NCBI GenBank assembly: GCA_004794785.1
Contig: SJOL01002732.1
Coordinates: 79,719-143,718, forward strand
Direction: 5' to 3'
Length of the DNA: 64,000 nt
From: Opisthorchis felineus
Lineage: Eukaryota > Platyhelminthes > Trematoda > Opisthorchiida > Opisthorchiidae
Shown: one piece after another, positions 40,501-47,099 of the stretch
How the letters are laid out: every line of letters begins with the position of its first letter
How positions within the stretch are numbered: position 1 is the stretch's first letter
Notes under the pieces: model-generated
Databases searched by the model: none
Told to the model about the DNA's origin: nothing
What the model saw: only the letters and a program-made list of their open reading frames with translations
Made by a program: the position numbers and the translations under genes

Positions 40501-43500
40501 CAACACATAAGGACCGCGATCTAGTTTTCTGTGGATATTGTCAGTTAGAATGACCTTCGGCCGAATAGATAAAGCGAAGCTTTTTAAAGAAAGTTTGGAA
40601 GGAAACGAGGTAGAGGATTCCTGATTGATCCTCTCGGTATCAGTGCTTGCACTGGACTCTCTATATCTGAGTTTCGTCAGGACACGCTACCCTTCACGTC
40701 GGCTTTGTTTCCCAATGTGCAGCATCAATAGGTAGGCGAATGGGAAACGTCCAGGTTCGGGTTTGGCCTGTGCCGATACGCGTCCAGCATCAACTTACGA
40801 TCCAGCGTTGTACGCCCAATCTTTGACTCCTGTGTCGCTTTAGTTTGAGCGACGTGGATCTGTCAGTACCAATTACATTAGACTCATCAGGATAGAAAAA
40901 GAAAAAGTTAAGGTTTAATCAGTCTGTAATGTGCTCACATGATATGAAGTGTTGCTGAACAAACCATGTCCTTTGAACTTCCAAGGTCTCTGATAATCAG
41001 CCATCCCTTATGCCATTTTCTAAGTACAACGTGAATAGTACAAGTAGTTGTTTTGCAGCAAACTTTAGGGTGCAAGATTATGATTTAGTGGTCTGATGTA
41101 CTAAGGGTGCAGTCTTTTGGACAAAAATACGTTTGCGTCGTCTTCAACAGCACCGTCGATTTCTAACTCAGAACTTGCGGGAAAACGTGCTCTGTTGCAC
41201 AAGCCAAAAAAAGTCAGGAACAGAAGATAAAATACTTTGAAATTGTGCACTGTTTGTTGAGGTGGTCTCACTGAACTCTACCACTGAATTGTTAGGTCGA
41301 AGGTAGGTGTCAGCTAAGACAATGGATTGAAATTTTAGAAAGAAATGTAGCTCCCACTGTAGAGTCAGACAATGTATGGAGTTATTGCTAATGTCATGCA
41401 AGACCTCTGTGGATTTGCGTCAGGTTGGTGTCATTTAGGTGGTAATGCCCCCACCACAACTGTTTACAGGGATCACTTCTGAATACGTTTTATCCCTCTA
41501 CATCTATTACGCCGTCCTTAGTGTTTTCTGACAGTCGGCCTTCCTTAGGCGTTCTTGTATCCGTTCCGGAGCAGCAGAGCTGAGGGTTCGTCTAAGTAGC
41601 TGACCATATAACATTTTGTTCTGTATCAGGGATGGGATGGTCATTCTGCTGAACTTGAAGCCCGACAAGTCATACCTGAGTGATGTTTCTTTACTTATCT
41701 GTGACCTTTGCCTATGCGCCTTTTGAAACGGCCCTACACGAAATGACCAAAGTTAAATATGCAACTGACGCGGAATTAGGGAACTATTTAAAATGTGTGC
41801 AATTCTAGACAAGGTTACATAAATAAAATCCCGATTCGAATAAGTGGGAAAGGGATTTTTACTGTAACTTCGAAATACCACTTGGGAGCGGGGCCTGCTT
41901 CAAGTACCTCGTACCAACGAAACAATGACCTTTTTAAACACTATCCGTGTAAACTCACTCAGTATTTTCAAAACTTTTTTATTTGGATCATGTCTTCTCC
42001 GTTCTTTTTTATAAGATTACTACTACTGTCAGAAAAGTTTTAAACACCTCTTGATTTTCTTTTTTTCTAAGATGTCCACCGGAGTTGTCCACTACCATTC
42101 CGAATGTATTTGAAGTGCATCAAACCGAGGACAAGCTAGGACCCGGTGAGCTGGTCTTCCTCCTGAATGCCGAAGATACTCCTTCCTCTTCGATTTGTGT
42201 TAACCTGGAACGAGGTGCGTGCTGAACATCGTAATTTATACTTGCATTAGAATGCCTGATACAGAGGAAACTTATGTCACTTTTTGCTCATGGCGTATAT
42301 GGTGACTGTTAAAGAGGCCTGAACGACTCTTGGTCATCCTTATCTTTCCTTTCTTGTGATTTAAGCCCAGGGACCACTTGTAATTTGGCACTTGACTGCA
42401 CCAGCCTCACAGCAGCTGAACGTACGACGTTTAAGTTACACTCTTCAGCCCGATGCGACACTTCCCGTCAAACTACCCGAATTCCAAAGCGCGCAACCGG
42501 TCACTGATGTCAATCCGATTGAAATGGCGAAAATGGTTGCCGAGCGTTTACGAGCCTCGAGTGACGTGGTTGCCCTTGGTCAACAAACAATCAATGCTCC
42601 AGTCAGTTTTCCGTTCCTACTGAAGGATCTATACAACGCTCCGCAGCCAGGTAGGTTTTGGCAAAAGACAAATGTCTGACAATTCTACTCAATTTGTTAT
42701 GTAGTCTGGAGAAATGAAGCTCTTCTTGCTAGACGCTATGCGATGTCTGTATGCAGAATCACAGAACTCAAATCGTCGCAAAGTGCTTGGTGCACAGGTA
42801 CTTTGATAGTTATCTTGAAATTTCCGGTGCAGGAATTTGACAAAAAATCCGCTTTTAGGGAGCTCAGAATGATTTCTACGTAGCATTTATGATCAAGTTT
42901 TCAATTGCTTTTCGGATTGTAATAACTATATCTGTCTGTCGTGAAAAAACAAGCTTTTTGGGGATGTGATAGACCATTATGGCCTAGATCCATGAATGTA
43001 CTCAAATTAATCTGGCTCGCTTCATTGTAGACACATTATTATCGTTCTTTCAACAATGCTAAGATACCGAATCGCTCTTTATTGGTAGCTTGTAGAAGAT
43101 TTTTGTGGGGGACACCCCATCGTTCTTCTCAGTAGGTTCGTTTTAGGTGCATATCATGTGGCACTGACGTTATCCTAATCATCCATGTTTAGCTCTGTTT
43201 CTGGTGCTGTCCGGTACGAAGCATGTCTTCCTTTGGCAAGGTTGGTGGGCTCCCAACACTCGATTCAAATCTCAAACTCCTAGCCCCTCTGTCGGACAAC
43301 AGTTATCGCGATCCTCAGTCGTCTCACAATCCACATCTAATGTTGGTCCCTATTTGGACAATTCTCCTGAATGTGTCGACGACAGTCTGCCCGATACAGA
43401 AGATTATTCAGAACCAACCACCCCAGAATCGACCAGAGGTAGATTCTACGCCTTGCGCCAGGCCGCTCTTAACACAGCTGGAGCATTGGCCAAACGAGGT

Positions 43501-46500
43501 AGGTTATTTGAAATATGTTATTGTATCACATGCGAACACCTCCCATTTCTCCAGAAATCATATGTTGCCTCCTTAAAATCAGGGCTACTCATTCTACTTA
43601 TTTTGAGTCATTTCGCAACACACCATCCTTTGCCCCTTAATAAACCACATAAATGTTTTTTCTTGCCTAGTTGGAACAACTGCCGTGGTCGTGTACGCTG
43701 GTTTGGAGCCACCCGAGTTCTTGTGCCTCTTCCCACCGTTTGCGCGCGACCCGGAAGCTAGTCTCTACCATCTACGTGAAGTGAGTGCTATCACTGAAAC
43801 TCACACCGCTAATCTTGACTTACAACTATTTTCAGCTAACCAATGACTTACAAAGGTATGAAAACAGTATTTGGGAAATGAGCTCGTTTTTGTTGTCTTA
43901 TTATCGGGTTTAGAATGAAAAAGGACTACGAATTGGAATAGCCACCGAAAGGGGGTTGCGTTGTGCCACATATGGGGTGAGTGAAGTGAAATCGTGTTGG
44001 AATTCGAATTCGATCATCCTATTTAGTTTGGGTCAAACTGATAGTGCAAACAAACAGAGATTGTGTGGTCCATTGGCAACCGACTCCACAGCCCGTGGAC
44101 AAGAAGGTCGGAGGTATTGGCCTAACTTATGTTGAGCCAATCGGATGTTCCGCTTTGTGGTGGTTGGACCGATCCAAGTGATTGACGATGGTGATCCCTA
44201 TGCCATTTGCCGGTTCTGCGAGCACTAGTTGTTTGCTTAGTCGGGTGATCATCAGCTTTCCCCAAAATAACCTGCAACACAAAAACATTTGAACAGATAA
44301 GTGTGGAATGGCAAGTTCATTTATGGCTCTGAACTACAAGGTGGCCAGTATCACGGCTAACATGTGACCGGTTGGCAAACTAGATTAGATTTGGAGTGGT
44401 CTCCTCCCTAAAAGGTTGTTTTCCTACCGGATGATCATGCTCCTTTTCCTGAGGTTGATTTTAAGCGGCTTTTTACAGATGACAAAGAGGAATATCAGTT
44501 CTACGTTCTAAGGTGTCCTATGGAGCTATCTTCGGAGTCGTTTTAGTTAAACAATACCTTAGCTTTTACTTCTGGTGAGGTGGAGTAAATCTGTGCGAAG
44601 TGTGCAATACTTCCACAGAATGCGTTCCTGGAGCGCTTACTCCACACTAATTTGTTTGTTCTCCACAGTTTGTGGACATCTGTGCGAATATTACGGGGCT
44701 ACCTTCAATTCACTTTGGGGCTGGTTATTTAGCTTGTTGCATTGCATTCAAAATCGGTAACTTTGGCTTCAGTATATAGCTGTAGAAAGTGAAAGTCCTA
44801 TAATTCTCTTGGACGTCGGTTTGTTTTTGCATTCACAAGACCTTTCAATCCGTATCAGTACTCTCGTGCACGCGCCTCATCCAAAGTGCACCTGTCTACC
44901 ACGTGGCAACACGGAATCAGCTGATTTCGGTCATTGATTAGTTATGAATTCAAAGGATTCCAGTTAAACGGTTCCTTTGCCTTCGTTGATTTCTGTGTGT
45001 GATTTTATTGTCCTAATAAACTCAAACTCTGTGAGCAAATTGATTTCAAACCCAACGGGACCGTCGGTTGATAGACACTTTACCCGTGAGCCAATGCTCG
45101 AATATGGATGGAAAATATAATTGATGCGGGGATCTTGTAATAGTTCTGTTAGAACACTGTCAGTCAGTGAATTTTTTGAAACGCTGCATCACACTTTCGA
45201 TTCGTAGTTTTTTCTTCACAAAATCTGCTTAAAATGATCTGAAGTGTCTAGTTGAATAGACTACCAGGATGTACATAAGCACTGTTCTTGGGTTTATCGT
45301 GGTCTCTCATAATTACGACCCTCAGGGGCTAAAAACACACTGAGAATTCTTGGCTCCGCTGGATTTTAGAGCATCATAAATGGGACTCTAATAGCACACG
45401 AAATCAAGGCTCTGTAGCTTTCAAAGGGTCTCGTACAATCAGGTGTTGCGTGAATCTGTGCGATGGCTTTCTGCATTAGCGTCATATTCGGCCCTCCATT
45501 ATCACGAATGATAAGGCGGAAGCTTCCACTTTTTGGACTTAATGACGCCTCCCTCTCCAAGTTGGTATATTGCAAGTAAGTCAGCTAGTGAAACAGACAT
45601 ATGTTGCTGTCATATTCACTAACTGCCACGAATCGTCACTGTCCTATGTTTTACACTTAGCTAACATACTACAGTTGAGAATGCGAGGCACGCTACACGT
45701 CTGATCGCTTCATGCTGGTGTATTGCATCGTTTTTAATCTCCCATCTCCATTTAGTACGCTGAGCTTTGCACACACGATTCAGACACTCTGGTGCTAAAG
45801 TTCTTTAAGCTAGGTCCTCATTTGAGGTCCGAGATCACAAACAAACCGTTTGAGATCAGCGATAATCGAAACACGATGATGACAGTTTGGAACCGGAGTC
45901 AATAGTTACCCTACTCCAAACCGGCAAAAACATTTGAACTCATCAATCTAGTTCTATCTCGTTGTATCAGTAGTTTCATTTCACTGTGATTACACTCAAT
46001 GCATTGTTCCCGGCACTTCATTTCAGGAGGCCAAGGTTGATGGACAAATGGATCCCGTTGATTCACAACTTACCGTGTCCGCCTCGGTCACCTACACGCT
46101 GGCTGAACTGCAACAGCGACCTTTGCCAGATGAACTGGATGCCACACGCTTAGAGATCTACCTGAGCCCTGAGGAATTTCAGGTTAGTGCAACATTTTCA
46201 GGATGCTTGTACAGAGGTTTGGATTTAAGATCATTCACATCCAAAACTATCATTATGGTCGTTGAGGTCGTTGGCTCTTCGTCCCTTTGGTAACCCGTTA
46301 GTTCCATCAATTCTGATAGATTTCTTGGTCGAATGGGTACACTGAGTACTGGGCAAACTTTGGAATCCAGCTTTCACTTAATTTTCTAAGGTGAATATGT
46401 AAGCGTGCACTCTTTGGTTGTTTTAGCTGGCAGATGTATCGACCCGAAATATATTCGGTCAACCGTGATTGGTGAATATCTCTCTCTTCACAATGACCTG

Positions 46501-47099
46501 AATGAACTGAAGATTCCATTAGGGCTTATTTAGAACGAAATTCCTAGTGTGCCTCATATTCCTTTATGTTACGTTCCCCAGCTGCACTGCATTTACACCC
46601 ACCGTGACGAAACTTGTATCGTTTGTTAATGGTTCTGGTTAAATGATCTTCGGCCTCATATCAGACGGGTACAGCCAGTGTTCATGAACCGGGATTTTAT
46701 GTGGGTCTGATTGTGCAATGCTGGTGATTAAACAGAATACTCCTAACGGAATAGCCTTAACCTCAAAGTGTGTGCAGGTCAATGGGAATTCACGAGGGTT
46801 ATTTGGGGTGAAAAGTGACTGGGTATAGTCCAAATTTTCCTTCCAGGATACAAAACGAACCAGCTTTTTAGAACTCGTCAGAGAGTAAAATTCGGGCGCA
46901 TATTTGTTCCTTATGTAATGTCGTCTTTCTCGTCTTTCTTCAGTTCTCCTCAAGTTCTTCCTTTTGCTGTCAAACCTTAACTCCTGTATTCTATCTAATT
47001 TCCTCCATATAGGCCGTTTTTCGTATGTCCAAAGAAGAATTTGATCCGTTACCCGCATGGAAGAAAGCTCAGATGAAAAAACGCCTCGGTCTTTTCTGA
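10409..47099 (+). CDS. SVIL: Supervillin-like protein, gene-level span of 21 exons (N-terminus incomplete)
   Basis: Actin-binding, membrane-associated scaffold of the villin/gelsolin superfamily. The 21 exons listed separately total 3582 nt and splice in one frame to 1193 residues plus stop. Residues 1-295 are the supervillin-type linker, with the landmarks FTVTGRM near residue 55 and RRAVRPDRR near 190. Five gelsolin-like repeats follow at about 296-410, 415-560, 600-757, 760-880 and 900-1113, and a villin headpiece lies at about 1130-1193. Order and many local motifs match vertebrate supervillin as I remember it; no alignment was run. Introns range from about 80 bases to 9.8 kb, and many are phase 1. 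No start codon was found; the 5' part must lie upstream or in unrecognised exons. The family anchors F-actin and myosin II to membranes; the role in this organism is inferred. Confidence 0.93.
10590..20385 (+). other. 9.8 kb intron of the supervillin-like gene
   Basis: Joins exons that are in phase. It holds scattered open frames on both strands (12.1-12.7, 15.6-15.9, 16.1-17.5, 18.4-18.7 kb) with no recognisable domain. It also holds a short CAT microsatellite at 17585-17600 and an A-box-like sequence near 12832 (GTGTAGCGGTTAGG) without a matching B box. Confidence 0.6.
17585..17600 (+). repeat. CAT microsatellite
   Basis: Five CAT units plus one base, uninterrupted, inside the large intron. 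Confidence 0.9.
20386..20474 (+). CDS. SVIL: Supervillin-like exon 2, linker region
   Basis: The acceptor TTTTCTGCACTAG and donor GTAAAT bracket 29 codons beginning [10 protein letters not shown] and ending TTKQ. The two leading bases complete the phase 1 codon left by the exon at 10409, across a 9.8 kb intron. The sequence is polar and probably disordered. It was assigned by frame continuity and position, not by a family motif. Confidence 0.7.
20731..20860 (+). CDS. SVIL: Supervillin-like exon 3, linker region
   Basis: The acceptor TTTTGCCTTTCAG is strong. The frame starts [16 protein letters not shown] and runs through an acidic Pro/Glu-rich stretch ([11 protein letters not shown]). The donor GTGACA after 20860 leaves one base, which pairs with the two-base start of the exon at 21016. 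A second GT at 20877 would break the frame, so the earlier site was chosen. Confidence 0.72.
21016..21093 (+). CDS. SVIL: Supervillin-like exon 4, linker region
   Basis: It starts after CACAG and reads [17 protein letters not shown], a basic, probably helical stretch. Two donors keep the same frame: GTGCAC after 21066 and GTAGTT after 21093. The longer form adds nine residues ending in VLLG. I chose the longer one with little confidence. Confidence 0.62.
21648..21714 (+). CDS. SVIL: Supervillin-like exon 5, linker region
   Basis: The frame reads [18 protein letters not shown] and ends at donor GTTAGT. It leaves two bases that join the single leading base of the next exon to give Asn just before [10 protein letters not shown]. 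The acceptor is a non-ideal AAG in a weak pyrimidine tract, so the 5' boundary is the least certain part. Confidence 0.6.
21925..22115 (+). CDS. SVIL: Supervillin-like exon 6 (RRAVRP and ARTDL-type motif)
   Basis: Encodes [13 protein letters not shown], then [16 protein letters not shown]. This is the well-conserved segment that in supervillins precedes the gelsolin repeats (Lys/Arg-rich RAVRPKRR, then a KMLAAREDL-like motif). It ends VDPSSRVAA before donor GTGAGT, in phase 1. The best linker evidence that the gene is supervillin and not villin or gelsolin. Confidence 0.9.
22116..22565 (+). other. Intron, nothing seen
   Basis: Plain intron of about 450 bases between the RRAVRP exon and the GLSSLENF exon. 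No repeat or second signal noticed. Confidence 0.8.
22566..22745 (+). CDS. SVIL: Supervillin-like exon 7 (GLSSLENF, start of gelsolin-like repeat 1)
   Basis: Starts after CTTTTCAG. It contains [20 protein letters not shown], matching the GLASKENF-type motif of supervillin, and ends with [11 protein letters not shown], the first strand of gelsolin-like repeat 1. Donor GTGAGT, phase 1. Confidence 0.92.
22746..25893 (+). other. 3.1 kb intron within gelsolin-like repeat 1
   Basis: Splits the IKG/RRQ junction. It holds a two-unit tandem repeat of GACAATAGTT (23068-23091), a run of G near 23805, and minus-strand open frames of 118 and 72 codons at 23.4-24.0 kb with no recognisable domain. Confidence 0.75.
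23068..23091 (+). repeat. Short tandem repeat, two 10-base units
   Basis: The unit TGACAATAGT is repeated twice with a partial third copy, directly adjacent. Confidence 0.85.
25894..26211 (+). CDS. SVIL: Supervillin-like exon 8, core of gelsolin-like repeat 1
   Basis: Begins [13 protein letters not shown] and carries the repeat signature [19 protein letters not shown], then [18 protein letters not shown] Tyr/Ser/Glu-rich stretch and [11 protein letters not shown] close the domain. The acceptor is CCGCAG and the donor GTAAGT; both junctions are phase 1. This is the longest exon of the series. Confidence 0.95.
27293..27510 (-). repeat. tRNA-derived SINE with ATT-repeat tail
   Basis: Read on the minus strand, an A box (27482-27497, CAGCTCATTGGTTAGG) is followed by a B box (27443-27454, CAGTTCGAACCC), with the spacing of a tRNA promoter. 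A tRNA-unrelated body then ends in an imperfect ATT trinucleotide run at 27298-27327. This head-body-simple-repeat order is diagnostic of a tRNA-derived SINE. No target-site duplication was identified with certainty. Confidence 0.8.
27298..27327 (+). repeat. ATA/TAA microsatellite (SINE tail)
   Basis: About ten trinucleotide units of AAT, with one G interruption, immediately 3' of the SINE body on the minus strand. Confidence 0.9.
29265..29410 (+). CDS. SVIL: Supervillin-like exon 9, start of gelsolin-like repeat 2
   Basis: Encodes [19 protein letters not shown], matching the DELYEAAIIETN-type opening of supervillin repeat 2, then [13 protein letters not shown]. The acceptor is TTATCTAG and the donor GTAAGT, leaving phase 0. 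The following intron is only 199 bases and holds a hammerhead ribozyme repeat. Confidence 0.94.
29411..29609 (+). other. 199-base intron carrying a hammerhead ribozyme repeat
   Basis: Short phase 0 intron between two halves of gelsolin-like repeat 2, bounded by GTAAGT and TTATCACAG. Roughly half of it (29462-29575) is repeat copy B with an intact-looking hammerhead ribozyme. Confidence 0.85.
29472..29564 (+). ncRNA. Hammerhead ribozyme, intact-looking core (copy B)
   Basis: Core 1 CTGATGA lies at 29504-29510 and core 2 CGAAA at 29524-29528. They are joined by a perfect 4-bp stem II (GCCC with GGGC) and a 6-base loop. A GTC triplet at 29542-29544 is a candidate cleavage site, closed to GAAAC by a minimal 2-bp stem III. 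Long stem I is formed by AAGGTTG (29472-29478) with CAACCTT (29558-29564), and GAAACTC (29482-29488) with GAGTTTTC (29548-29555). Open stem I and very short stem III resemble the minimal hammerheads of Penelope-like retroelements and Schistosoma repeats. Self-cleavage is not shown. Confidence 0.78.
29610..29766 (+). CDS. SVIL: Supervillin-like exon 10, core of gelsolin-like repeat 2
   Basis: Starts [19 protein letters not shown], the canonical gelsolin-fold strand pair with Asp-Phe-Gly-Ser-Glu-Val-Tyr. It continues to [15 protein letters not shown], matching the INPLDPGECN segment of supervillin. The acceptor is TTATCACAG and the donor GTGAGT, phase 1. Confidence 0.95.
29767..34377 (+). other. 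4.6 kb intron within gelsolin-like repeat 2
   Basis: No supported gene. Open frames at 30.4-30.7 kb (minus), 30.95-31.29 kb (plus) and 33.9-34.1 kb (minus) have no recognisable domain and no convincing splice context. Confidence 0.75.
34378..34547 (+). CDS. SVIL: Supervillin-like exon 11, end of gelsolin-like repeat 2
   Basis: The frame reads [20 protein letters not shown], then [15 protein letters not shown], matching RPDWAIFGRL and LFKEKFLDW of supervillin. The acceptor TTGCTAAG sits behind a long pyrimidine tract, and an in-frame TAA just upstream excludes an earlier start. Two in-frame donors are possible: GTTAGT after 34523 or GTGAGT after 34547. The later one is nearer consensus and adds eight residues. 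Confidence 0.9.
34548..35498 (+). other. Intron, nothing seen
   Basis: About 950 bases between the LFKEKF exon and the proline-run exon; no repeat or coding signal noticed. Confidence 0.75.
35499..35799 (+). CDS. SVIL: Supervillin-like exon 12, gelsolin-like repeat 3 with proline run
   Basis: Starts [12 protein letters not shown] after GTTTCCAG. It passes a short polyproline tract (KEPPPPPLL) and enters repeat 3: [18 protein letters not shown], then [17 protein letters not shown]. These match the VWHILEF and GQFHEGDAYVVKW motifs of the family. Donor GTATGC, phase 1. Confidence 0.95.
35987..36135 (+). CDS. SVIL: Supervillin-like exon 13, gelsolin-like repeat 3
   Basis: Contains [20 protein letters not shown] and [14 protein letters not shown], nearly identical in pattern to the YFFWQGRHSTVSEKG and DEERGAQ motifs of supervillin. 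The acceptor is TCTTCAG and the donor GTTCGT after CAG, phase 0. Confidence 0.95.
36323..36436 (+). CDS. SVIL: Supervillin-like exon 14, end of gelsolin-like repeat 3
   Basis: Reads [20 protein letters not shown], then [11 protein letters not shown], matching the [20 protein letters not shown] segment. The acceptor is CTTTTTCCAG and the donor GTATAT; 38 whole codons. After SGKR the vertebrate acidic run is replaced by a shorter Asp-containing stretch. Confidence 0.95.
36437..38790 (+). other. 2.4 kb intron between gelsolin-like repeats 3 and 4
   Basis: Holds repeat copy C (37345-37470). It also holds the longest gap-free open frame of the window (37820-38311, 163 codons), which is hydrophobic and unrecognised and about what chance would give in 64 kb. 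A good acceptor near 37213 starts [14 protein letters not shown], but the exit phase does not fit the gene. Confidence 0.7.
37345..37470 (+). repeat. Hammerhead-repeat family, 5' fragment (copy C)
   Basis: Starts near AACATGAGGCGGCCTGGTGC, then CAGCACACTCAGT, CATCATAAACGAGAGATCC and GCTGGGTTCCAGGTGA. It extends further 5' than copy A and matches the inverted copy at 53659-53938. It stops before the ribozyme half. Confidence 0.65.
38791..39014 (+). CDS. SVIL: Supervillin-like exon 15, gelsolin-like repeat 4
   Basis: Opens [20 protein letters not shown], matching the LYCVRGEVPVEGNLLEV segment. It continues [16 protein letters not shown], then [10 protein letters not shown], the repeat 4 Trp strand. 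The acceptor is GATGTCAG and the donor GTAACT; ends with two bases. A possible extra exon near 37214 (after TTTTTTCCAG) was left out because its end phase does not fit. Confidence 0.92.
39015..42071 (+). other. 3.1 kb intron containing the assembly gap
   Basis: Phase continuity across it (two bases plus one base giving Arg) argues that no coding exon is needed inside. Visible parts show no recognisable coding or repeat. Confidence 0.7.
39369..40212. other. Assembly gap of 844 N
   Basis: Run of unknown bases; the long open frames crossing it are artefacts of the N translation. Confidence 0.99.
42072..42214 (+). CDS. SVIL: Supervillin-like exon 16, repeat 4 to 5 junction
   Basis: One leading base joins the two left by the exon at 38791 to give Arg, followed by [20 protein letters not shown], comparable to the ECPLEAG...VTIHECDEG region. 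It then reads [11 protein letters not shown]. The acceptor is TTTTTCTAAG and the donor GTGCGT, phase 1. The preceding intron spans the assembly gap, so an extra exon hidden in the gap cannot be fully excluded, although the phase is continuous. Confidence 0.88.
42366..42650 (+). CDS. SVIL: Supervillin-like exon 17, gelsolin-like repeat 5
   Basis: Reads [20 protein letters not shown], a variable Pro/Gln-rich stretch, then [20 protein letters not shown], matching the PFLQEDLYSAPQP motif of supervillin. The acceptor is TTTAAG, chosen because the nearby CCCAG does not keep the frame. Donor GTAGGT, phase 1. Confidence 0.92.
42651..43192 (+). other. Intron, nothing seen
   Basis: About 540 bases between the LYNAPQP exon and the FLWQGWW exon; no other signal noticed. 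Confidence 0.8.
43193..43498 (+). CDS. SVIL: Supervillin-like exon 18, repeat 5 with disordered insert
   Basis: Begins [20 protein letters not shown], the LFLVDNHHEVYLWQGWWP strand of repeat 5. About 50 residues of Ser/Thr/Pro and acidic sequence follow (for example [16 protein letters not shown]), then [20 protein letters not shown], the helix of the fold. The insert is absent from the vertebrate sequence as I recall it. The acceptor is TTTAG and the donor GTAGGT, phase 1. The 43223 frame read in another phase is a shadow. Confidence 0.94.
43671..43780 (+). CDS. SVIL: Supervillin-like exon 19, end of gelsolin-like repeat 5
   Basis: Encodes [20 protein letters not shown], then [16 protein letters not shown], matching the [21 protein letters not shown] segment. 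The acceptor is TTGCCTAG and the donor GTGAGT, leaving phase 0. Confidence 0.95.
43781..46026 (+). other. 2.2 kb intron before the headpiece
   Basis: A stretch at about 44040-44230 is richer in GC and resembles in style the sequence at 48900-49300 (both around GGTCGGAGG or TGGAACGGTTGG blocks), but I could not align them convincingly. No coding exon supported. Confidence 0.6.
46027..46182 (+). CDS. SVIL: Supervillin-like exon 20, start of villin headpiece
   Basis: After a short linker ([12 protein letters not shown]) it reads [20 protein letters not shown], then [10 protein letters not shown], the N-terminal headpiece subdomain (family pattern YPxxxLxxRPLPxGVDxxxLExYLSxEDF). The acceptor is ATTTCAG and the donor GTTAGT, 52 whole codons. 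Confidence 0.96.
46183..47012 (+). other. Intron inside the headpiece
   Basis: About 830 bases splitting the headpiece between EEFQ and AVFRM. The minus-strand 139-codon frame crossing 46639-47058 overlaps the terminal exon and is a shadow. Confidence 0.85.
47013..47099 (+). CDS. SVIL: Supervillin-like terminal exon 21, C-terminal headpiece and stop
   Basis: Reads [19 protein letters not shown], then QMKKRLGLF and TGA. This is the actin-binding headpiece subdomain: hydrophobic core Phe-x-Met and Phe, the LPxWK motif, the KK pair and the terminal Gly-Leu-Phe. Against villin, the lysine two residues after the KK pair is Leu, so F-actin affinity cannot be assumed. The acceptor is TCCATATAG. Confidence 0.97.
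   Translation, partial: AVFRMSKEEFDPLPAWKKAQMKKRLGLF

Noticed and set aside
46639..47058. 139-codon minus-strand frame
   Set aside because: Antisense shadow overlapping the headpiece exon.
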